Shown here one piece after another: positions 1 to 10,408 of a DNA stretch of 64,000 bases; the first letter of the stretch is position 1; every line of letters begins with the position of its first letter. This stretch comes from Acanthopagrus latus (taxonomy: Eukaryota; Chordata; Actinopteri; Spariformes; Sparidae), in contig NC_051055.1 of assembly GCF_904848185.1 (NCBI RefSeq), forward strand, positions 10,733,104 through 10,797,103, given 5' to 3'. A program made the translations under genes and the position numbers. Under the pieces are notes generated by a model that saw only the letters and a list, made by a program, of their open reading frames with translations, was not told where the DNA came from and did no database searches.

Positions 1-350
1 GGCCAGATATGCAGCTTGTTGCTGACATTGGGATTTGGTTAGCTGGCACCTTTTCCTCTCCAAGCCTAATTAGACCTTTTCAGTCACACGGGACACCAAG
101 TAAACACAGCTTGAAGTAAACAAGCACAAATTAAGAGAAACTCAGAGCTGTCAAAGATGTATTACTTGATGAGATGAGATTCTACATATAGAATGTGTGC
201 TGTATAACTGCAGGCTTAGTGCAGCTCCATGTTTACTGTGTCACTATGTGATGGACAATGGTTCAGAAGATCATTGTCATGCTTGGAATCTTACCTGACT
301 GATTTGACTTGCTTCTTTTCTTACATTTGATGTGTCTCGGCTGTTTTCAG
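1..350 (+). other. ext1: ext1 intron, 3' part
   Basis: Intronic sequence upstream of the first ext1 exon in the window, ending in a T-rich tract and AG at 349-350. No coding or repeat signal is seen. Confidence 0.85.
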
Positions 351-469
351 GTATTAAGCCCTACCCTAAGTTTACAGCGATCATTCACGTGGTGACACCA
401 TTGGTGTCCCAGTCCCAGCCGGTCATGAAGCTGCTCGTGGCAGTGGCTAAATCCCAGTACTGTGCTCAG
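351..469 (+). CDS. ext1: ext1 coding exon 6 (human numbering)
   Basis: The exon starts with the last two bases of a split codon and ends in phase 0 (CAG followed by GTAACT). It encodes the start of the GT64 domain, ending in the conserved AKSQYCAQ. Confidence 0.95.
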
Positions 470-3400
470 GTAACTCAAAACTTAAGACACTACTTTACAA
501 TACAGGCCTTACGTCAGATAGTCTAGTTATGCTGCGATTAGTACTTAATGCTGATGTAATGTTTCATGGAGTTATGATATTATGGAGCTTCTTTATCTGA
601 TTAGGAAAATGAGTTTCCTAAACAGTGTTTTAAGACTTAAACATCTTAAAAGTCTGTTTCTCTCTCTGTCATTTCTCAGGTTTATCCGATTACTAAAGTG
701 TTGACTTTAAACTGCTTTTGAACGACAGTATTTTATTCATGCTGGAGATAAAGGAAGGTTGTCTAAATAATTTCCAACCTTTCCTGCCATAACAGATCCA
801 CCCTGACAGTACCTCTCAGCAGAGGCTATTTCAGAACTAATGCGCACTGTAGTTACCTGTCCTTTATCAGTGGGTATTACTGAAAATTATTCTGGCTTTT
901 TGTAAATATCACCAAAAATGTGAATTTAAAACAGTATGGCTACCATGTAGGTGTCAGCACACTTTGTTTTAAAAATATTAAAGTGATACAGTGTGATCGT
1001 CATATAATGCAGGTGGTGTGACAGTTCTGAAAATAGACCAGCAGTAGCATGAGCAAGTTGTTATTGTGTCTTTCTCATAATTGCAGAGTGAATAAAAATA
1101 GGGTGTTATAATTATGTGAATTGAAACAGGTCTTACTGTGTTTTTTTTTGTTTTTTTTTTATGTTTTCATATATTGTCTGACAAGGATTGTCAATATATT
1201 TCTCGTTAGCTGCACATACATAACTTTGTGCATGAGGACGAGCATCTTGTGTTTAGAATAATGACTATGCTTTACCTGTTCTCTGTTTGTGCAGGTGATA
1301 GTTTTGTGGAATTGTGACAAGCCCCTTCCTGCCAAACACCGCTGGCCTCCCACCTCAGTCCCTGTTATTGTTATAGAAGGCGAAAGCAAGGTAAAAAAAA
1401 AAAACCCAAAACCTTATACTACTTTTCTCATTAGGCAGTGTTACTGCAGCCATTTCACATGCCGGAAGCCTTCGGTTGAAGCCAATTTGGTGTGAAATGT
1501 AAAACTGCAGGCAGCCCAAAGTTTCTCACAAAGTGGCTAAAGGGTTCGAAATCCATGATGTTTCCAGTCCACTTCTAGGTGGCTTTAAAAATGAGCACTT
1601 TGCTCTTCTTCCTTTGCTTTTCTTTTCAAACTGGCAATAACAGATGTTAAGTTTTTGGATTTCTTTACTGAAAAATATTTCTTAGCTTAGACAGGTTGAT
1701 CTGATAGAACCCTTGGGAGTGTTTCTTCATTTAAACCCACAATCATCCTGTCTTATGGATAACTCGGTATAATAATGGCTAACATTGTCATGAAAGAGTG
1801 CCTCACATTGTCCAAAGTCTGCCTGTCAGCTTAGAAATACCATACATTTACTGGCTATTAAGCATAATAAATAAGTATTTACCTCTGGAGTCTCACACAT
1901 ATTAAGTGTAGCGGACTAATAAGTGTAAAAGTGTTCAAGTGTTTGTTTCTTAGCCACAGCTCTGTAGGTTGAATGTAGATGTGGCTAACAAGGTTGTTGT
2001 TGTTGTTGTTGTCAGGGATGGAAAACTTTACACAACATTTCCCAAAATTACTGGCATTTAGATCAGTGTTCACATACATCTAAAACTGGAACTCACTTTA
2101 TAAGCCCTTGTAATACAGTCATTTGCATAGATACGTGCCAAAAAGTCGAGGCAACAGGGCTCATCAGGGAGGGAAATACACTCCAGTGCTTGTAGATGTA
2201 TATCTCTGCTTTTAGCTCATCAGTGAAATGCTATATTTCTGCTGTCACTGGTGTTATGTCAGCTTGTATATTTGGCTGACTCTGCTGTTAATGCTGCAAG
2301 ATGAAACAACTCTTTAGCACAGACAGACATGAAGAAACTGGTAGCGCTGCTTGTCAGACAGGTGCACCTCGCTTGTGCACATACAGGCCTTGTTTATACA
2401 CTGATGTTGAGCTCCATTGTAAAACTTCTTCTGCTCTTTTTTTAGCAAGCAATCTCATTTTGCATGTCTGTGTTTTGCATGTCATACCAGGTGATAAGCA
2501 GTCGTTTTCTGCCGTATGACACCATCCCCACTGATGCTGTTCTCAGTCTGGATGAGGATACCGTGCTCTCCACCACAGAGGTCAGTGTACCAGAAAACTT
2601 TTAATCAAGAGTACACTCTTCAGATGTTTTGTTAATAATTGTATAATGGCTATTATTTATGCATACATCTCTTAAAAACGGTTTCCTGGAATTCCTCTCT
2701 CTCTTTATTTCTCTGTCATCTCCAGGTGGACTTTGCCTTCACGGTGTGGCAGAGTTTCCCAGACCGCATTGTTGGTTACCCAGCCCGCAGCCACTTCTGG
2801 GACAGCAACAAGGAGCGGTGGGGCTACACTTCCAAATGGACCAACGACTACTCCATGGTGCTGACTGGGGCCGCCATCTATCACAAGTACTGGCACATGA
2901 CTGATTTTACCCCTGTCTGCTTCTCCATTTTATCACACTCCTTTCCAGTTCTGTTTTCATGTAGTTCATCACTGACACAACTCACTCTCTCTCATGTCCT
3001 CCTGTAGATACTACCACTACTTGTACACCACCTACCTTCCAGCCAGTCTGAAGACCATGGTTGACCAGATGTCAAACTGTGAGGACATTCTGATGAATTT
3101 TTTGGTGTCCTCCGTCTCTAAACTACCACCTATCAAGGTCACCCAGAAGAAACAATACAAGGAGACCATGATGGGACAGGTGAGATGGAATATTTATCTT
3201 GTTAAACTAGTTCATTTGATTTTACACCAGAGGGTAGAACAGGCACTGTGTTGGGGATTTCAGTTGACATTTACAGTGTTTCATCATTGAGGGACAACTG
3301 TTTAGTAACAAGGTCATGATAAGTAAAAGCTGTTTTCCCCATGCATAATAAAAAGTACGTGGTCTGTCTCTACTTGTAGAAGGTACATGTTGGTCACTCT

Positions 3401-4220
3401 TTCATTACTGATTTGAAAATGAATGCAAGTTCACTGAATTGATGTGTAAAGGGAAAGGGCAAATTTGAATGGCAACTTGACAAATAGACTGCATGTGTAA
3501 TAGAAGCTTATGTTCAGGAACATTTCCTGTAATAACTAGACATTGTGTCAGTGTGAGGAAGCTATTCAAACATTCTATTTAGGAGGAAACACTCCTTACA
3601 CCAGCAATATCCAGCAAAGCGATTTTGCTCTTCCAACAAATTCAACTTGCTCCTGTTTTACAGTTCAATATCAGGCATTGACAGGTTTAAAAGAGCACAT
3701 TTTTATTAATTTTTCCAAATGATGCTTAGTGTTCAACAGTCAGTGACCCATGTTTTTCCTGATTATTGAAGAGCCTGGTGGCCTTTAGACACATTGTTCC
3801 ACTTAAACTCTAATAGTGTTAGCTGTTAAACTGACCATTAGTCTTTTGTAAATTTGAATTGAAATGAGTTTTCCTGCAGTATGGCCTTCAATAAATAAAA
3901 AACTCATGAATAATTACAATAGGCTCTGAAAGGTCAGACTAATTTATGATGCATTATTCATTTTGTCGGTCTCTCGCTCTTTTCCATGCACCCCCCCTCT
4001 CTCTCCCTGTCCTCTCACCACCTCTCATCCTCAGAGCTCCCGGGCGTCTCGCTGGGCCGACCCGGACCATTTTGCCCAGCGTCAGACCTGCATGAACAAG
4101 TTTGCCAGCTGGTTTGGCACCATGCCCCTGGTCCACTCTCAGATGAGGCTGGACCCAGTCCTGTTCAAAGACCAGGTGTCCATACTGCGGAAGAAGTACA
4201 GGGATATTGAGAGGCTATAA
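351..4220 (+). CDS. ext1: ext1 (exostosin-1), partial: last six coding exons
   Basis: EXT1 is a Golgi type II membrane glycosyltransferase that, with EXT2, polymerises heparan sulfate by adding alternating GlcA and GlcNAc. Only the C-terminal part is here: exons 351-469, 1295-1390, 2491-2580, 2726-2886, 3008-3179 and 4035-4220 (stop TAA 4218-4220). They join in frame to 273 complete residues plus a split first codon. Their lengths (119, 96, 90, 161, 172 and 186 nt) fit the last six of the eleven human coding exons and sum to residues 473-746 of a 746-residue protein. The encoded region is the GT64 domain (alpha-1,4-GlcNAc transfer), beginning near the KFTAIIHVVTPLVSQSQPV segment. It carries the acidic LDEDTVLS motif in the position of the metal-binding DXD. 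The N-terminal anchor and GT47 domain lie left of the window. No frameshift or premature stop is seen. Identity is near certain; which teleost paralogue (a or b) cannot be told. Confidence 0.97.
470..1294 (+). other. ext1: ext1 intron, no gene seen
   Basis: AT-rich intron with poly-T runs near 1140-1160. No coding, RNA or clear transposon signal. Confidence 0.8.
1295..1390 (+). CDS. ext1: ext1 coding exon 7
   Basis: A 32-codon phase-0 exon between TGCAG and GTAAAA. It encodes VIVLWNCDKPLPAKHRWP, part of the nucleotide-sugar binding fold of the GT64 domain, and ends in IEGESK. Confidence 0.95.
1391..2490 (+). other. ext1: ext1 intron with short (TTG)n repeat
   Basis: Intron with a short trinucleotide TTG repeat at about 1993-2012. 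Nothing else recognised. Confidence 0.8.
2491..2580 (+). CDS. ext1: ext1 coding exon 8, with DXD-type motif
   Basis: A 30-codon phase-0 exon between CCAG and GTCAGT. It encodes SSRFLPYD followed by AVLSLDEDTVLSTTE. The DED triplet is the presumed divalent-metal and UDP-sugar binding site. Confidence 0.95.
2726..2886 (+). CDS. ext1: ext1 coding exon 9
   Basis: Encodes VDFAFTVWQSFPDRIVGYPA, then RSHFWDSNKERWGYTSKW and a stretch ending MVLTGAAIYH plus two bases of a Lys codon. The donor is GTACTG at 2887; only this boundary restores the conserved HKYYHYLY reading across the 121-bp intron. Confidence 0.94.
3008..3179 (+). CDS. ext1: ext1 coding exon 10
   Basis: One base completes the Lys codon, then 57 codons follow, including YLPASLKTMVDQ, CEDILMNFLVSSVSKLPP and KVTQKKQYKETMMGQ. 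The donor is GTGAGA. Confidence 0.95.
3180..4034 (+). other. ext1: ext1 last intron, no gene seen
   Basis: Ends in a long pyrimidine tract (about 3960-4030) before the terminal exon. AATAAATAAA at about 3890 is intronic and could in principle serve as a cryptic intronic poly(A) signal. No other feature. Confidence 0.8.
4035..4220 (+). CDS. ext1: ext1 terminal coding exon 11
   Basis: The acceptor is CTCAG at 4030-4034. The exon encodes SSRASRWADPDHFAQRQ through the conserved C-terminus VSILRKKYRDIERL, then TAA. Confidence 0.96.
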   Translation, partial: SSRASRWADPDHFAQRQTCMNKFASWFGTMPLVHSQMRLDPVLFKDQVSILRKKYRDIERL

Positions 4221-6406
4221 CCCTCCAGAGCCCCCCCGCTCCCTGGACAGGACAAAGGCAGAGCGAGGGGGCGTACATGTAGAGAAACTCTGAGTCTTTC
4301 CGTTATCGCATGGATGGATCAGTGGGGGGAGCAAATGAGCTCGGGTACACGAGGAAAAGAAACTAGAACAGATGTGGAGGATACCACATTCGTTGGTCTC
4401 CGGCATTTCCCCTATCCACCCTTTCTCTGATGCATACATACACTGACAACCACCAACTGAAGGACACCTGAGGGCTTCAAGACTTCTCCACTTCGAACAG
4501 AAGTGGACAAAGTCATGGAATTGGAAATCATAACTTGCTGCATCAGTGTCCCAACAGTGGCTAATCACTCCTGACTCTAACCCACTCTGTACACACTGCA
4601 CAGGTTCCTGAAAGTTTTTTGGCTGACAGAATATTATTGGTAATTATGTCTATGAAGAGGATAACACTATTTTGGATTGTGTCTAGCTATTTTTTTTATA
4701 CCATGAATGAATGGCCAGCACTACTCTCTCTGTATTGTCTTAATTCAAACCAATGGCAGGGCAGGTAAAGAGAGGAATGATGGCCCCTCGAACACAGACA
4801 AGTTGTGATCGTTGACATTCACAGTGCCTAAAGTTTATCTAATGGCGTTGGGTTCTGGGTGTCTAGGGGAAGTGACTTTGATGTTGCTGCTTTCTGTGTT
4901 TTTTGTTTCATTTTCAAATTTGCGATTTACGTTAAAATTGACTGATTATGGATCTCACAGTAATCCTTCAGGTCAGCATTCACATTACTGGCTCAAAGTT
5001 TGATAGTCCAGTGACGAACACAATTGTCATAAGGTGCCATTCTGAATAATTTGTCCTTGTTAAACCATAACAACCTGACACAACTAGTAAGACTTCACTA
5101 AATTTCTTATGGGGGAATGGAAATCCACAGGAACTCAACAAAATTCAATGGAGTTAGCCATTTTACGTCATCTGCATGTGTCTTTTTTCATTCTGTGGGC
5201 TTATACAACTAGGTAGAATTGCAACTTGAATATCTGCTGGCCCAAAGAACAGTGGTGGTTCTACGGAATTGCCAATTAAGCCAACCAGTGGTCTGTTTGA
5301 AACACAAACCACTGTGTAAAACATGAAAATGGATCTTTGTTGGCTTTGTTAGCAGGAGATATTTATGTATGGTTGTTGTCTCTATGCCAGAGACCCAATT
5401 TCCTTTTGTCCAGTGACAGGTTTGGCAGTAGGCGAGGCTGACAAGTAAAATGGGTTAGGGTTAGGGTTGGGCTAACGGTGCTTTAATCTAACCGCATCAA
5501 ACAGTGCTTGATGCCATCACAGTTGGCATCATACTAAATTAACTGCTTTATTTCTTCCACTTGTTATGGACAAATATGACCGGATTGAAAAGTTTCAGAA
5601 AAGCAAACGGTTGAAATTGGCAGTTTTGGGGTGTTACGATCTATTATGTAATTATTCTCGTTTTCGGTATTTTTCCAACATAAATGCATGTAATTAGAAG
5701 CCTTTCATTCTCCAGTATATTTGCAGAATGCCAATTTGTATCTCTGATAATCACCGATAACCACATTCATCTCTGAGAGATTCACATTCACAGATTGGCA
5801 ATGAGCAGTGGTGCTTTGGCCACATTCTAGACACAAGTGCAAGACCCTGATGTCCAAGTATGTTCCACAGTTCTTTGTTTCATGAATGACATCTTGATCT
5901 GTGTCTATACGTTATTCTCAATCCCGACACCCATCGTATTCACTGCACATCTGTAATGAATGCCGACCATCAGTGGAACATGGAATTGGGTTCTTGCAGA
6001 TGGAACAGTAGGCTAATTGACCTAAACAATCTCAAAATGTTTGGTTCCTTTAACAATCATGCTTCATGTTAGTTTTGCGTTGATCTCTTATATCAAGTCA
6101 CCTGAAAACATAATGTGATGAATCTGGAATGTGCACCTGTGTTTTTTTTTTTTTAATCACTGTGCATCATCGACACAAAGTTTATCTGTCCATGTAATAT
6201 ACCTGTGAAGCCAGCAGCATTTCTATAGAAACCTGACCACACCTGCCCTGACGCCTCTTTTGGTAGCTTCACCTTCATTTTTGTGGAAGACAAAACCGTT
6301 CTGTACCCTCCACGCCCAATATGTGCCAACAGATCATATATGATTTAGTTTTTATATTGTTTAATTTGATATGAGGAATGCCATGCATTTCCATATATTT
6401 TGATTC

Positions 6407-6412
6407 ATTAAA
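6407..6412 (+). terminator. ext1: candidate poly(A) signal ATTAAA (ext1)
   Basis: ATTAAA followed within 20 bases by a TTGTCTGTAT U/GU-rich stretch, a plausible proximal 3' end. Confidence 0.4.
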
Positions 6413-6548
6413 AGTATATCTTGTCTGTATAAGAAAGATGCGTGCGGGGGGGTGAGGAAGGAAAGATTGTATTGGGTGAGAGACTCAACAGAGAAGGGTG
6501 CTGCATGGTATTTTACACTTCTGAGAATGTGCTATCAGCTTGACGGCA

Positions 6549-6554
6549 AATAAA
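6549..6554 (+). terminator. ext1: candidate poly(A) signal AATAAA (ext1)
   Basis: Canonical AATAAA hexamer about 2.3 kb after the stop codon. The downstream GU element is weak. Confidence 0.35.
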
Positions 6555-7188
6555 CAATCCTAGTATTACTAAACACAGCACTATCAGGACAACTGAATAT
6601 GGTCGTAAACATAAATCACATTTCAGAAATGAACTTGGTGCAATATTTAAGATGACATTTTCTCTATCTTTTTTCTTTTCTCCTTCCGTATGTTGTTTCA
6701 GAGGGCAGGGGGTTATATATTGATGTGCCTTCAGAAGAAATACACTTAACCTGTTTTCAGGCAGATGGGGGGGGGAAACCTTTTCATTTCATTGTTGGTT
6801 ATTGTTTGCTTTCTTTATCAATATCCAGTAACAGCTCCCTAAATAACATTGTTTAACACTGGAATGCTACAAAGATTTATCACCGCACATTTGATACAGA
6901 AATTCCTGCCTTTTTGTTGTGGGAACTTCTTTTTCTCATGTTCTGTCGTGTATCACCATACTTGTGAGGACCCAATAGAGGGCCCCTCTTTCAAGTTGTC
7001 ACAAGTATAGTAATACATGTAACACACTCGTAATTGTCCCATACACAGTATTTATCAGACAGGATTCTTCCTCGACTGAATCTCTGCGTGGTTCCTTCAC
7101 TTTCTTCCGTAACTGCAGACCTAATTTTATAGAGATTAAAATGGAAAGATAGAGGAAAAATCACAATTTTGTAAAAGAATTTTATAAA

Positions 7189-7219
7189 AATAAAACAAAC
7201 AAAAAAATCAGGAAATAAA
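7189..7219 (+). terminator. ext1: candidate distal poly(A) signals (two AATAAA)
   Basis: AATAAA at 7189-7194 and again at 7214-7219. They are followed at about 7240 by a GTCTCTGTGTTTTAT GU/U-rich stretch, the best match in the window to a complete ext1 3' end. Confidence 0.5.
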
Positions 7220-7240
7220 ATGTTTGATATAAAATGACTT

Positions 7241-10168
7241 GTCTCTGTGTTTTATATTCATGTCAAGAACATTCCTAAAATCTATGCTGCGAAGACGCAC
7301 TCCTCTGGGTAAACATGAAGCAAAGTTCCTTTTTTCCGTTTCACCTGGTCATCCCTCTTCCTCTCTGACCTGCAGGCAAGCCATGTCCAGGCTTCCCAAA
7401 CACATTTTGCGTGTTTGATTTGTCCGCTGCATCCACTGAGGGAGAGCCAAACCAAATAATACCTTTAGCTTCCTCCTTGTGTGTGTGTGTATGTGTGCGA
7501 ACCCCATCCTTTGCCAAGAAACTGCTGTGTTTACATAAATCTGTGTCAGGATGATTGGTTTAGACACGCTGCATAAATAACAGCATCTATCCAGGATGAT
7601 CCCATGGTGCATGAGAGCTGCCAACTCAGCTGGAGCAACAGCTACAGGAGAGATTTCTACCCCCGAAACGCACTCCAACACCAAACTGGGCTAAACTCTT
7701 AAAGCCAAAAGATATGCGGTGTGTTAAAACTGGACGAGTGCCTGCGCTGGATGAATTATCTAGTGACACACGAAAGGGAAAACCATTCGGAGAGTTATGC
7801 TAAAACCGCATCCACTCAGAATGCTGTGAGGACCAAAAACGGGACAAAGGGAGATCCAGATGTGTAGTTTGTTGCACTGTTGGAGTCAGTGGAAAAAAGT
7901 ATTTATTTATTTATTTATTTAAGATCCGTGGGCTGTTGGGCACATCCAATGCCAAAGTCTGCTTGTGTGATTTAATGGTATGCAAATCAGTTAGTCTCTT
8001 AATCCCACTGATGAGATGTGTATCTGTAGTGGAGATGGAACACAGCATGCATTCAGTCGTGGCTCTTCCCAACTGATGGATTAAATACTGTGACTCGAGG
8101 CCAAGTTTGACAAATATCCTCCCATTGCTGTCAGTGGAATAAAACTCTCTTATAGATTAGATTTGTAGTCTTGCTGCCATGGTATCTGAAGAATTATGTC
8201 ACCATGGTGGCTCCGGTCTCTTTCTTACATTGCAACCAAAAACACCATATGATGGATGATTTTCTGACCCCAGGTTCCTCTGTTGTATGCTGGAATGGAG
8301 TTTAAGTAACTTTTGAAGACGTGCAGTAATTTCCAAACACCGCGTCAAAGAGAAGCAGTTTCATTACAGGAGTGGAGAAGAGGCTCCCCGTGGCGACATA
8401 ATTGAATACATTAAGATTGCACATCATGGCACTATTAGCCAGAAACAATTCATTTCACAGGATTAAAGGAATCTAATTCCTCCATCAGATAAAAAAAAAT
8501 CCTTCACTGCTTTTAGCCCACATATTTTCCCAGCGTGTTTGTGTGTGCGCGTAAGAATGCTTCAATAAAAAATGTCATACAGCTGTTCAGATAATAATAT
8601 ACCCCCTGTTTTTGGTATGCTGAGATAAACAGGTGTTCAGACTTTGTGACTCACAACTTGTACATCAACAAAGTAGCTCAACTTTAGAGGCTGTTTGGAT
8701 GAATCCGTCATGTGATAACAGCAGAGAGCAATTGGCTATCTGGAAAAAAAAAAAAAAATTATCTTAACAGATGGCATTCTAAAACTGTGTCACCATCCAG
8801 ACATGGCTGTGCAGTGTTAAAATGAGTCATATGTCCAGTTCTGTGTATGCTGCACAGGACTTATACAAAGGAGACTGATTTAATGTGATCATATGTAAAT
8901 TGGTGATGCACACTGAAAATCTCCTCCCAATTTAAAATTGAACTCCGCTTAAAATTCATTATTGTCTCATTTACATCTGTTAGCTTTCAAGTGAGGAATC
9001 CTGTTTAGTAATTTGGCCTACAGCAATAATTTCATTAATCTCACAATGAGCCTGTTTGTGCATTAGAACGTTCATCTGATTGATTTTGGAGCATATTTGC
9101 ACACATTTAATGCATTAGGTGAATTATTTCTTCACTTACTGCCAGTGGTATTACCATGCTATCATGATGCATTATCACCCAGCTTAAGTGCCTCCTGTGA
9201 CTTTACCTTGTTTTTCATCTACATTGCCACTGCAGATATCCAGCTATGCTTACACTGACTGAGCTGATAAATCCAGACTCAAATGCTGATTGCAAGAATT
9301 AAATTTCATTTTACTCTGCTGTGGGAGCCTCGGCTATCTACCAGCCTTCCTGCTACAGTGACACGGAGCCCTGCAGCTAGTAAATCATAAACATGCTCAA
9401 CTGGCAGCAGTTCTCTTGCAACAGATGCTGTAGCCTATGAGACAAATCGGCTTTACTGCATACCAATTTTGCAATTGGATTGTCGATGAGTTAGTATCTC
9501 TGTCAGGCATGTTTCTCTTCATCTCAGTATCTACTATACTGTATGGAGAGTGTTGTTTGCAGTCTGCATGGTTACCTGTTAGTTACTCTGCTCACAGAGC
9601 TGACTTTGTTGAGCCGGTAATTTCAGAACTTTCTTCTCATGTTAATACTGTGAATCTCATTCACTTTCTCTCTTTACATTTTGCTTAAACCCAGTAAGGC
9701 ATGTCAGTTAGACGGCCTGCACAACAGCAATGCCCTGTACCTGTTATTTAATAATTGCGCCTGTGTTTCCCTGCTATGACACTGCAAAAACATGCGGAGA
9801 CCATAGTTTGTTTAAGCCACTCCCTTGACGCACAGATGTGAGTCACAGTGGGCCCATGTCATAACCGGTCTTACAACATGGGATCTGTTTTTAAAAGATT
9901 AGGGTCCAGATGGGACATTTGGGGAAAGCAGGCAGGCAATCATTATTCTCAAAAATGCAATACCATGAGTGCACACAGTTACCTCAGGAGGAGGTGAACC
10001 TCCAATAAAACTAAAAGGAATATTATGTAACAGCAATATAATATTGGTAATAAAATAAATGTACTGGATTCATCATCCCTTGCATATGTACTACTCTGCA
10101 AAACACAACACTGTATTTTCATAATATACATCGATTTAGCAGCCAGTGTGTGTGGTGAGCACTGTGCC
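7241..10168. other. ext1-rad21 intergenic region
   Basis: No gene is seen on either strand; open frames here are short and without recognisable protein features. It holds a (ATTT)n tract at 7900-7921 and an AT-rich stretch at about 8880-9290 that looks like conserved non-coding DNA (inference from texture only). In human, MED30, SLC30A8 and AARD occupy the equivalent interval; none of their products is recognisable here. Confidence 0.65.
7900..7921. repeat. (ATTT)n tetranucleotide repeat
   Basis: About five tandem ATTT units in the ext1-rad21 intergenic region. Confidence 0.85.
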
Positions 10169-10187
10169 ACAGCGCCCCCTATCTGCG
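10169..10187 (-). promoter_or_regulatory. CTCF-like binding motif upstream of rad21
   Basis: Read on the minus strand, this stretch contains CAGATAGGGGGCGCTGTG. Its AGGGGGCGCT core agrees with the CTCF consensus (AG-R-K-GGC-R-S-Y). It lies just upstream of the CpG-rich rad21 promoter. The match is by eye; occupancy is inferred. Confidence 0.5.
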
Positions 10188-10189
10188 CT

Positions 10190-10408
10190 CGGTGCTCACG
10201 GCAGGCTGTCCGTCAGCGCTGGCCTCCTCCGCAGACTCCTCCTCCGCCATTTTTGACTGTAAACATCCTGCCGATTTTAAAAGGACAGCGGTGAGCGGGA
10301 GGAAGGCGACTGGCGCCATCTTGGCTGTTTTAATGAGTACAACAGGGGAGAATTTGCTGGGAGAAATAACATAATTTCTGGACTTTCACTCTAGAAGGGG
10401 GACTGTCG
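10190..10408 (+). promoter_or_regulatory. rad21: rad21 promoter and non-coding exon 1
   Basis: CpG-rich stretch preceding a strong donor (GTCG followed by GTAAGT at 10409). It would splice to the acceptor at 12139-12140 upstream of the rad21 start codon, giving the usual vertebrate RAD21 layout of a non-coding first exon. Two YY1-like motifs, CCGCCATTTTTG (about 10244-10255) and GCGCCATCTTGGC (about 10313-10325), are typical of sites at or just downstream of CpG-island start sites. The transcription start is not fixed by sequence; somewhere between about 10230 and 10310 is likely. Confidence 0.6.
10333..10374 (+). other. rad21: possible upstream ORF in rad21 5' UTR
   Basis: ATG followed by 12 further codons and TAA (MSTTGENLLGEIT), inside the proposed non-coding exon 1. 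It would be translated only if transcription starts upstream of 10333. It could dampen or regulate Rad21 translation. Confidence 0.4.

Larger units (their letters stand above)
4221..7240 (+). other. ext1: ext1 3' untranslated region (extent inferred)
   Basis: About 3 kb without a convincing reading frame follows the ext1 stop codon. Three groups of poly(A)-signal hexamers lie at the far end, so a long 3' UTR with alternative ends is likely. It contains a short telomere-like GGGTTAGGGTTAGGG stretch at 5452-5470. The true end needs transcript data. Confidence 0.55.

Noticed and set aside
10192..10374. 60-codon frame across the rad21 promoter as an N-terminal Rad21 extension
   Set aside because: It has no upstream ATG, stops at 10374 before the splice donor, and Rad21 homology begins at 12188.
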